64,000 bases of DNA from Erigeron canadensis (Eukaryota > Streptophyta > Magnoliopsida > Asterales > Asteraceae). The DNA lies in contig NC_057765.1 in assembly GCF_010389155.1 (NCBI RefSeq), positions 1,674,001-1,738,000 on the forward strand. The letters run 5' to 3'. Below are positions 55,301 to 64,000 of the stretch, piece by piece. The notes under the pieces were generated by a model. The model searched no databases. It was given only the letters and a program-made list of their open reading frames with translations, and was not told where the DNA came from. A program made the position numbers and the translations under genes. Each line of letters begins with the position of its first letter. Within the stretch, counting starts at the first letter, position 1.

Positions 55301-57745
55301 TTTTATATTAGAGGTGTTAAAATGGGTTCAGGTCAAAACAGTCAAAGTAGGTTGGTGTGGGTTGCGCCTGCAAACACTATTGTCCATCTTTAATTTTTTA
55401 ATTAATTGCTGTAAATACATAGACACTACACTTTAGGCAACTCTGGACCTGCTTGACTTGTCATCTCTAAGTTATTTTTTTATTTGACCAATTACTAGAT
55501 GCAATATATTCAAATTGACTCGTTTATAAGTAAAAGGATCAAGTGTCTATGGGGCAGAAATGGTAAATGCATGCTTACACAATTTTACAGTACTCATACT
55601 TTCACAGACATTGGTAGGAATTTGTTATATATTTGGAGTATCACAATGCATTCAAAGATGAAGGCTGATGCCATTGATAAGAAAAAATAAGTTCAGATAG
55701 AAATTAAACAAGATTTGATAAGTATCTTAATTGTCAACCATTTTCTAATAACTGTAATGTGCAGCTTAAAATCAGAATTAATATTTAATGTCACACATAA
55801 ATCAAATGACTGAATGAGAGCCACAAATCTCTGTTTCTGTGTTGATGACTATATAAACTGACTTGCCAAATGAAGATGCTAAATGGTCGAAACTAATAAG
55901 ACGTGCACTTTTACGTGTGCAATGTTTTTTCTCATGAGTTGGCTTGTTCAAATCGTCATATTCAATCTTTTTTATAGCTTTGAAAAATTTATTTCTTTTC
56001 TTTCTGGAGCTATTTATTTTTTAATCTAGATGGGACTGATAGATTGAAAGTGCTAAACAGGCCAAAGAAAAAGGATTTAAGGAACCTGACAGTATAGACT
56101 TTGGGTGACTTTCAACGTGTTTGACCCATTTGACTTGTTCTCCCTGTATATAGCTAAATTATGATTTGTGGTGTTGCATGTTTTGTACAAATTTATATTG
56201 TTTTCTTCGCTCACAGAATTATTCAGGGGAGGAAGAGCTATATTCTGTGTACGTCCCAACAAACCATCTTTACATTGGCGATATTTTCTTGGTCAATTCA
56301 AAGGATGTTATTAGACCAAACTTATCTGTTCGTGAAGGAATTGGTAAGTGATCGATTCTTTTCCTAGTGCCAGTTGCTAACTTTATTTGACCGTTGCTTT
56401 CAAGTTCATTCTATTACTATATCATCACAAAAGGTGAAATCCTTGCTTGCTCCTCGCATCCACTAGCCTATGAATATTGCAATGTGTTTAGTTGGTGGAA
56501 GTGTAATAAGTAATAACTATGTCAAATGTTTGGGTACCCTACATTAGTGACAAAATAAGTAGCTCGAAGTATTGCCGTTGGGTACCCTAAGTTTTGCTTT
56601 CAAGGTGATCGTTGGGTTGAATAAATTTTACTTTGTAATAATAGAATCTTTCTAACACCGCTTAAAATATCATATTGGAGAAAGGAAAACTGCATCTAAG
56701 AATAGATACATTGGATGGATCATAGGTAAAAAACTGTTCACACCCTAAAGTTAAAAATAAAGGAAAGAAAGGGGGTGGGGATTTGCATTTTGAAGGGATT
56801 ATTGTGACTTGGATTGCAAACAGAATAATCAGCCTATTAAAGCTAGAGAGGTTGGCACTTAGCAGTTTATTTATTATTGAAGTTATTTGACCCTAAATAA
56901 TCTGAAAATACGCAAACATATCCGACTTCATGTCACAACAATCAATCTTAATGCACCTCCAAACACCACATATGATAGCTACCGGACTTGGGAAAAATTA
57001 TTTGGCTACTCGACCTCAAACTTTTCGAATGATTATTTGGGTGGAAACATTAACAAAGTTTATATACAACTATACAAGTGGGTTGTCTTGGCTTATATGT
57101 TATTGCTAAATGATCAGATTGGTCAAGCCATTTAAAGGGATGAATGCCATCTGAAATGTGTTCAAGTGCTTAATATCCCACTTAATCAAAAGGTTTTAGA
57201 TTTATTTTTTATTTTTTTGGCAAAAATCCGAATTAGTTGGTGTAATAATAAAGTTTGTAGCTATTAACATATTCATTATATAAATAGTTCAATAACGATA
57301 ATCAAAAAATCATCTGCAAATATAATCAATGCAAGTTTTTTTCACCCTTTTTTGATCTGAACCCCCATTAGCCATCCCATTGTTCCATCCCTAGGTCCTA
57401 CAAGGCTACAATCTAGCCAAAAGCAAGTATATTCCATCTCCGAACATAACAGTCATTAGTTGAAGTTTGATGAATGCCTCTCAAAAGTCTTCGACATTGT
57501 TAGACTAAGTATTTGTTTATAGTTTATATTAGTTATAAATAGTGGGTACGTATGTGTTATATCAAGCCCCTCATATTGAGCTTATTGTAGTCATTTGTCA
57601 TTTTTTTAAAAGCTATCTTTTCAGACATTTGTTTTGTATTTTTGATTCAGAAATTGTGGTTTCTGGTGGTATGTCTATGCCACAAATACTATCGACGCTG
57701 GATTTAAGTGAGAATGTTGACAGACCTAGAAACAACAGAAGCTGA
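52356..57745 (+). CDS. LCV: COV/LCV-like DUF502 membrane protein, seven exons
   Basis: Exons: 52356-52499, 53366-53418, 54482-54591, 54886-55053, 55136-55233, 56217-56343, 57651-57745. All GT-AG; phases join to 264 residues, the usual family length. Residues 1-48 are a polar Ser-rich leader (RDRELLIPV). Transmembrane segments are seen at about 67-90 (CVILLPIAITFYITWWFIHF) and 103-130 (GFMTSIMFIFLVGVFMSSWL). Then come the DUF502 signatures FVRHIYNASKQISSAI, AFKEVAIIRHPRIGEYAFGF and PTNHLYIGDIFLVN. The C-terminus is VVSGGMSMPQIL and a short polar tail. CONTINUOUS VASCULAR RING and its LIKE-COV relatives are Golgi/trans-Golgi integral proteins needed for vascular patterning and vacuolar sorting (family knowledge). 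Which paralogue this is remains uncertain. Confidence 0.95.
52792..53045 (+). mobile_element. tRNA-derived SINE in COV intron 1
   Basis: TGGTCAGGCGGTGTC resembles an A box and CAGGTTCGAACCTC is a near-perfect Pol III B box. TGTTCATAAG and TGTTCTTATG at the two sides may be a worn target duplication. The body has CCCACTGACGGGTCCCATGA. Confidence 0.6.
53926..53993. repeat. Tandem repeat in COV intron 2, 29-bp unit
   Basis: ATGTATCTGCTATTGAGGCT...GTTTAGG is present about 2.3 times without mismatches. Confidence 0.85.
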
Positions 57746-59219
57746 GGAAACATGAAGATTTTTAGATGTAAGCAAAGGTAAGCCAATTCAATTGAACAGT
57801 GGTCTCTTGGTTTAGGTTATCAAGTAATTGTTTTTAGTAACGGGTTCTGATTATGTTAGTGTATACAAACATAGAGAGGCAGTTTTTTTTTATGGTGAGG
57901 TGGTGGCAGTTCATAGTCAATAGGCGGTATGATTCTATGTTGTTTGTTTTATACATGTAACTTTAAATTGGACTCGGAATTAAGAGCCGAGGTGAATTAT
58001 GTAGATAAAAGTTAGATTATGCTGCTTGAAAAGGTTTATTTGCAACTTTTACAGGTCTCTTGAGATTTTGATTCATATTCATGATTCTATATTTAACAGT
58101 TGGTGCTTTAGCATCTGTAGAGTGTAGATCTTGAAAATTTTAACTTGTGTTGTGGTCTTCTAATATGAGCTCCTACTTTACCGCCACTAGAAATCCTCAA
58201 ATGCATCTGAGATTTTTATAACTGGGTGAGACAACATTTAGGGATGCTCACAGTTTGGGTAAGACAGGTTAAACCAACCAAATTGTACCAATTCACAAAC
58301 TTGTAATCTTATATGGAGCACTTCCTCTTTCTCGGTGCTTTCTCAAGACTCCTGTCTGCTCGGTGGTTTGAACTGCTTGAAAAACTGTCAAACTGATTTA
58401 GTGATTTATGTGGTTTGTTTTTCAAGTTGAAGCATTGCCGCTTGCAGTTTTAGCAGCAGGTTGAACCATATAATGAGATCATTTTTTTTTTAATTTCTTT
58501 TTTTATATATGAAGTAATTAGTTACAGATTCATGATGCTTGTTCAAAAATGAAAGATAGTAGGCACAACACTGTTAAACTGGCGGAGCCAAATTGATTTT
58601 GATCCGCCATTTAGATGAATGAATGACCTGACCAGTTCAGTTTGCAAAATTGTTGAAACTAAACTCATGAGTTATTGTGTTTGACCAAGATTTACACTTC
58701 AAACTTACCAAATCGTACCATTTGGTTTGGCATGGTTGAGGATAAACAACTCGAGTCATCTTCTATATCGTGCTCATCTTTAAAAGACTTTGATATTGTT
58801 TTTTTGAAGTAGAGAATGCTGACGCACAAATCTTGGTATTGTTGAAAACAGGTGAATTCGACTACGCTGAACAATAAATACTTTTTTAGTTTTTTGTTTG
58901 TCATCTTCTAACTTAATTCAGTGACAATATAATTAAATGCAAAATTAAAAGATATATCATGCAAACTTCATGCAACTTTATTATGGTGTTTAATCGTTTG
59001 AATACTTTATTGTCTACATTGTTCAATTAAACCGATCCAATCCAAGATTTTGTAATCTCTATAACTCTTTGAAATAAAAAATTAAAAGGTACAGATATTA
59101 ATGTTATTAAATGATAATAAACTGAGAATTTACACTATCGAACAGGATTTGAATCCATGGCCAGCATGTTATGGAAAAGTACTGATACCAACAAGCTAGA
59201 CGGTTATCTAATACGACTA
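57746..59219. other. COV 3' region; tRNA-like remnant near 59140-59215
   Basis: No gene recognised. On the minus strand about 59215-59140 reads like a degraded tRNA or SINE head, with GGATTCAAATCCTG as B-box-like sequence and TTCCATAACA as a possible anticodon loop. Stem pairing is poor, so I do not call a tRNA. Confidence 0.35.
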
Positions 59220-59222
59220 TAA

Positions 59223-59514
59223 GGTCGCGTTTGGTTCACATAATTTGATGGAATCTAATGGAATTGGAATTGAATTCCATTCCTTAGTGTGTTTGGTTGG
59301 TTAAAGATGGAGGAATCACATTCTGTTGGAATGTTAACATTCCCTCATTTGATGGAATCTCCATTCCTTGGGGATGAGGAAAGGAATCTCATTCCGTCCC
59401 TCACTTGAATCTTCAAAAAATAAAAAACATTCCGTCAAATTCCATTCCTTTAGATTCCAATTCCTTTAAAAGATTTCATTCCTTCCAAAAACATTCCGCA
59501 AACCAAACGCGCCC
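59223..59514. mobile_element. Harbinger/Tourist-type MITE, 292 bp
   Basis: Ends GGTCGCGTTTGGTT and (reverse) GGGCGCGTTTGGTT are flanked by TAA on both sides (59220-59222, 59515-59517), the 3-bp duplication of this superfamily. The inside is rich in GGAATT/AATTCC self-complementary words. No coding capacity. Confidence 0.9.
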
Positions 59515-59517
59515 TAA

Positions 59518-60038
59518 GAGTACGAGTAAATAATATAGAAGAAATAATTATGGGGAAAAAGTAGATCTATGCTTCTTTTCAATATACAGAACTCCGAAGT
59601 CCAAACTACTTGCTATCTACAGGAGGTCAGGAGTATTACCTTTTTTCTTTTGAATAGGAAATGTTACTCACGAATATCAAGAGATTTAGGTTACGTTGTC
59701 TTTAACGGACACGTGTTAAAAAGCCCCCTTGCCGTATATATTCCCAATTTAACCCCTCGAAAAGAAACCTCTTTTACCCTAGATGAAAAAACTCATCTAA
59801 ACTTACCATAAATGAAAATTGAATATATGTGATCACCTGCAAATATGTCTACAATAAAACTTACTAAACCATTTGAAGATAGTTGGTCAGGACTCAGAGT
59901 ATTGCATGACTAGTAGAGTAGTAGTTAGGCTATCTCCAATGCTAAGAACGTCCTTAGGCGTCCTTGAGCTGTCACATCATATCCTTACAAATCCTTATAT
60001 ATCCTTACAAATCCTTCAAATCTTATAACTTTATCTCC
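59518..60038. other. Gene-free stretch
   Basis: Short imperfect repeats near 59980-60020 (ATATCCTTACAAATCCTT). No gene recognised. Confidence 0.4.
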
Positions 60039-61066
60039 AACCGAGAGTGTCTCTGACTGACCACATGTTAATCTTTTACTTAACGTTGTTCTATTTTTAA
60101 CATAAAGGGATAAGTACCCAGAAATGCAGTCAACTAATGCTTAAAAGTTATTGTGTGCAGGAACTTTAGGTCAGCTTTATTGTATTCAAGAAACTTGTTC
60201 AATAGTCCTATAGCATGCAAAAGTGACCGGGTCAAAAGTTAGTCGGTCACCACTTTCACATTGACCCGTTAACTGCTTACGTGTCATGCACACAATAACT
60301 TTTTGGGATTAGTTTATGCACACAATAACTTTTTGGGATTAGTTTATGCATACAATAACTTTTTGGGATTAGTTTATGCATACAATAACTTTTTGGGATT
60401 AGTTTATGCACCTAATAACTTTTTGGGATTAGTTTATGCACACAATTAAAAAAAAACAGATTATTTTTTTTCAAACTCGCCGGAAACTGCAAATACTAGT
60501 CAGAAAACTTAAAAATCCGACTAAACCTTCGTTTCTTCGAATTAGACTACGAAATTAGCACCAAAATACTCAAAAATCAGCTGCGAACAAACCCTCGGCA
60601 AAAGTTAAACCAATTGAGATTCGTCGGATAATTCAACAACTCGCCAGAAAAATTAAAATCACCATAACTTTGTTGTTTCTTCGAGTTTCAAACAATAATT
60701 TTGAGCAGTTTGGTGTTGGTTTCAAGTCGAAACTCAATAAACAACAAAGTTATGGTGATTTTAATTTTTCCAGCGAGTCATTGTGTGCATAAACTAATCC
60801 CAAAAAGTTATTGTGTGCATGCCACGTAAGCAGTCAATGGGTCAACGTGAAAGTAACCGGTCCCACGTAGCCATAATCCCATTTTATGTTCACAGTAACC
60901 AAAACTTCAAGTTTGGTGAACACAATAAAGCTGACCTAGAATTCGTGCACACAATAGATTTTGAGCATTAGTTGACTGCATTTCTGAGCACTTATCCCTT
61001 TATGTTAAAAATAGAACAATGTTAAGTAAAAGATTAACATGTGGTTAGTCAGAGACACTCTCGGTT
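60039..61066. mobile_element. One-kilobase foldback element
   Basis: The two halves are inverted copies almost to the centre (about 60700). Both open AACCGAGAGTGTCTCTGACT, continue through AAATGCAGTCAACTAATGCT and AGGTCAGCTTTATTGT, and meet around AAAATCACCATAACTTTGTT. The left arm is longer because it carries five copies of a 30-bp unit and an extra spacer. No coding capacity. Class undetermined: no clean target duplication found. Confidence 0.85.
60288..60450. repeat. Five-copy tandem repeat, 30-bp unit
   Basis: The unit TTTTGGGATTAGTTTATGCA plus CACAATAACT repeats at exact 30-bp spacing (60301, 60331, 60361, 60391, 60421). It is present once only in the opposite arm of the foldback (about 60787-60815). 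Confidence 0.95.
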
Positions 61067-61323
61067 TTAACCAAGGTTTTGAGTTCGATCCTTAGGGATG
61101 ACAAAACATTGGGGGTTTTTTTCTCTGAAAACTTGTAACGACTCATGGTCAACATCTTGTCTAAGGTACATACAAGGCTTTACCATTATACAGTGAGGTT
61201 TCTCTGATATTGTATATCAACTTAATGTTCGGAAAAAAAAGAAAAAAGATTAACATGTGATTTTAGGTACTGTACCTATTTAATACGAGTATTTCATAGA
61301 TTTGGTCATATCTTAAATTCATC

Positions 61324-61445
61324 TAACTGAATTGAAAATCATACTATTGAAACTATTAACATCTTTAAGGTTGCTGTAAATTTGTAACTGAATTGAAAAT
61401 CATACTATTGAAACTATTAACATCTTTAAGGTTGCTGTAAATTTG
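61324..61445. repeat. Perfect two-copy tandem duplication, 61 bp
   Basis: TAACTGAATTGAAAATCATA...GTAAATTTG occurs twice head to tail without visible mismatch; a recent slippage or unequal event. Confidence 0.9.
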
Positions 61446-61609
61446 TAAATGTCGGACAGATTATAAAATTTTCACATCTTTAAAAAAAAAGAAGAAAAAA
61501 ACATCTTTAAGGTTAGTTTTGTTTGAAGTGGTCAAATAATTTATAACATAAAGATTTTTTTAATGTTGATCTGATAAAAATATTAATACTCATTAATTTA
61601 TTACTTAAA

Positions 61610-62650
61610 GGGAAAATTACACTTTTGATCCCTGAACTTGATACGTTTTTTACTTTTAGTCACTAAACTTCAAAAATTGTAAATTATACACTGAACTTGA
61701 CACATTTTTTCACTTTTGGTCATTGCGTCAACTTTGTTAGTTTTTCTCCGTTAACTTCCCCAGATTCGTTAATTTTTTTTCACTTTTCGTCCTTCCCATT
61801 ATTCCATAACTAAAATCGATAATCAGTCAAACTTCAGGTCTTATATATTGTTTTGGCCGATTAGTGAAAATACATATTCATTTATTATGATTTGAAACAA
61901 ATTTTTTATGTTTACAGTTTACTATCTATTGGTTATATGGTAGTTTGATTAGATGAAATAATTGTTATTGAAATTTTTATTTATAAAGATAGATTTATTT
62001 AGTGACTATGTTTGAATTTTGTGTCTTCTTATGTTTACTTTAACCGTAATTTTTTTGTGTGTTATATAAACTTATATAGTTTTTCTTAATTCATTTTATT
62101 AACTATTAATAAACGAAAACAAAAATAAGATATTGTAATGTTTATCTGAAGTAACGTGTTGTAGGTTTTTCGGATAATCGCTAACGCCTTATGATTTAAC
62201 CGTAAATATTTTTGTCTGTGTTATATAAATTTAAAACATATAATAATGAACTAATTTTTAAATATACTTTTTATTGATTTAATCTACACCAACTACTATA
62301 TATTACAAATAAAAATGTTTAGAATCAAAGTTAAAAATAAAAATAATCAAAATAATAACATTTAAAATTGGACGAATCAGGTATATATATAAAAAAAAAT
62401 TAGGTAAATTACACTTTCATTACTAAGTTTGTCGATTATCGATTTTAGTTATGGAATAATGGGAAGGACGAAAAGTGGAAAAAAAACTAACAAATCTGGG
62501 CAATTTAACGGAGCAAAACTAACGAAACGGGGCGCAGTGACCAAAAGTGAAAAAAAGTGACAAGTTCAGTGTATAATTTGCAATTTTTGAAGTTTAGTGA
62601 CTAAAAGTGAAAAATGTGCCAAGTTCAGGGACCAAAAGTGTAAATTTCCC
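61610..62650. mobile_element. MULE-type element with long TIRs, 1041 bp
   Basis: Perfect 9-bp target duplications TTACTTAAA flank it (61601-61609, 62651-62659). Ends GGGAAAATTACACTTTTG and (reverse) GGGAAATTTACACTTTTG begin TIRs of about 215 bp (TCACTAAACTTCAAAAATTG; GGAAGGACGAAAAGTG). The centre is AT-rich with no transposase. Confidence 0.93.
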
Positions 62651-62659
62651 TTACTTAAA

Positions 62660-63281
62660 TAATAGATAAAAATGCTAGGAATTACAAACAAAATTTTCTT
62701 TTTCTTTTTTGTCTTCTAATGAATTTTATGAATAATTAATATATCATTTGTCACGAAAACTTGCTCATAAATTTGTTTCAAATGCTAAATTCATTACACT
62801 TTTTGTAAATATTAAATCCTTGGCAAATAAAATACATTTAATCCATTTGACCATTATTAATGTATTTTCCTTCTAATCATATATTTAGTTTTACAATTTT
62901 ACCTTTCGAAATAAAGCTTAAACATATCAATTTCAAATTTCAATATATCAATATGAATTAAATAAATGTTAAGACCAAAAATAGAAATGAAAAAAAATAT
63001 AGTATATACATATAGGGCCAAGCCTTGATGGGCCCATTTATACAAGGTAGCCGAAATTATCACTCACTTTCTGACACAACTTGTCTACAAATACAAAGGT
63101 TGTTTTTTAAGGTTACAAAATCTCACATTTACATTTACTACTCTTCCACATGAAACGGTCTCTTTCCATTTCCACCATTATCGTTCGATCCTAAAAACAC
63201 CTTCAAATCCAATCCAACATTTCTAGCTCAATTTTCATCACTCACATTGGTTTTCTATGATTCTCAATTCAATTATACAAA
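62660..63281 (+). promoter_or_regulatory. Upstream region of the LEA-2/NHL-like gene
   Basis: AT-rich promoter-like sequence. The last 170 nt (from about 63110) are a pyrimidine-rich likely leader. No element ends recognised and no certain TATA box. Confidence 0.4.
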
Positions 63282-63755
63282 ATGATGCACGAAAAGTCTG
63301 AAATCGACTCAAACAGTGTAGGAGGATGCACATCAACATCTTCCGCGTCTCCAAAATGCAACTACATTGTTCAAAGTCCATCTCGTGATTCTCACGATGA
63401 TAAATCATCAACAAACAGTACTAGAACAACACCAACTGAATCGCCTTCACAATATTCATCTCAATCAAGAATGTCTTCAGAGAGTCGTGTCTCTGGGCCT
63501 TATCGATTTTCGGTGATAGGGAAACATTCGCATCAATTATTCAGAAAAAAATATAAGTGGCCATTGTTTAGTGTGATTGATGAAGGAAATGAAGATTATG
63601 AAGATGGGGGGTACCTTGATTATTACAATGAAAAAAGATTCATGAGACAATTAAGGATTTTGTTGTTTTTAATGGGTTTTGTGATGGTTTTTACTGCTAT
63701 TTGTTTCATCACTTGGGGTGCAAGTCGGCCTTACAAATTTCATATACAAATGAAG
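63282..63755 (+). CDS. LEA-2/NHL-like transmembrane protein, first exon (partial)
   Basis: Exon 1 encodes 158 residues and ends at donor CAAATGAAG|GTAAATT in phase 0; the remaining exons lie beyond the window. The signature YIVQSPSRDSHD sits at 29-40, followed by a Ser/Thr-rich cytosolic stretch and an acidic patch (EGNEDYEDGG). A single membrane anchor lies at about 124-146 (LRILLFLMGFVMVFTAICFI), then WGASRPYKFHIQMK leads into the expected LEA-2 beta-sandwich. Plant proteins with this layout are annotated as late embryogenesis abundant hydroxyproline-rich or NDR1/HIN1-related and are poorly characterised. The first of two adjacent ATGs is taken as start. Confidence 0.88.
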
Positions 63756-64000
63756 GTAAATTAAAACCCTTAATTTTGCTTATAAGTTGATAAATACAAA
63801 TGTCTCATTATATTCTATTCTAATATTGTTCATTTACATTTATATACACATATATGTCCATCAATCAAAAGAGTACCAATAGTAGATCATTCTTTTAAGT
63901 GTATGAGACAGACCATTGAATATGCTATTTGCAAAAACATGACATTTACTAATAAACTTTTACTAATTTGCATTGAATGCATATAGTCATACACATGCAT
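63756..64000 (+). other. Intron 1 of the LEA-2/NHL-like gene (cut by window end)
   Basis: AT-rich sequence after the donor; no acceptor with a matching LEA-2 exon appears before the window ends. Confidence 0.7.

Noticed and set aside
59140..59215. Second tRNA gene on the minus strand
   Set aside because: It has a B-box-like sequence and a possible anticodon loop, but acceptor and D stems do not pair; more likely a SINE or tRNA relic.

Overview
The window is nuclear DNA from a flowering plant. It has spliced GT-AG genes of plant-specific families, an eukaryotic tRNA-Ser with a Pol III terminator, AT-rich intergenic DNA, and dense plant transposons (Helitron, MULE, hAT, Harbinger, Stowaway, pogo-like, SINE, solo LTR). 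The malonyltransferase-type BAHD gene and the style of the repeats suggest a eudicot, possibly Asteraceae. The family assignment is an inference, not proof.

Layout. 1-3.2 kb: gene-free, with local duplications, an 18-base G run and T-rich DNA. 3.26-4.64 kb (-): intronless BAHD acyltransferase. 4.7-13.4 kb: a repeat field with a hAT element, a 2.04 kb solo LTR carrying a palindrome array, two short Helitrons, a SINE with an 18-bp target-site duplication, and tRNA-Ser(GCU) at 10987-11068. 14.5-15.5 kb (+): Agenet (Tudor-like)/ENT protein. 16-34.7 kb: a decayed segmental-duplication array between the Agenet gene and an ankyrin-AAA ATPase gene. It holds broken pieces of both neighbours plus five copies of a 60-codon minus-strand ORF, each with a TATA-like box 90-105 nt upstream of its ATG, and many transposons inserted into the copies. 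34.9-39.5 kb (-): intact seven-exon ankyrin/CbxX-type AAA ATPase. 39.8-42.0 kb: Stowaway MITE, pogo fragment and a 1.3 kb Helitron. 42.6-46.5 kb (-): seven-exon RopGEF (PRONE) gene. 47.5-52.1 kb: gypsy-type LTR remnant, then a long-TIR element with a nested hAT. 52.36-57.75 kb (+): seven-exon COV/LCV (DUF502) membrane-protein gene. 59.2-62.7 kb: Harbinger MITE, a 1 kb foldback and a MULE with a perfect 9-bp duplication. 63.28 kb to the end (+): first exon of an LEA-2/NHL-like membrane protein, cut by the window edge.

The genes do not form one pathway. They are ordinary dispersed plant genes: acyl transfer in specialised metabolism, a chromatin reader, a AAA chaperone-like ATPase, ROP-GTPase signalling, vascular patterning and membrane-associated LEA. 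The least explained item is the five-copy 60-codon ORF family. All five copies stay open while flanking gene pieces have decayed, but the substitution pattern I could count by hand is close to neutral, so coding function is unproven.
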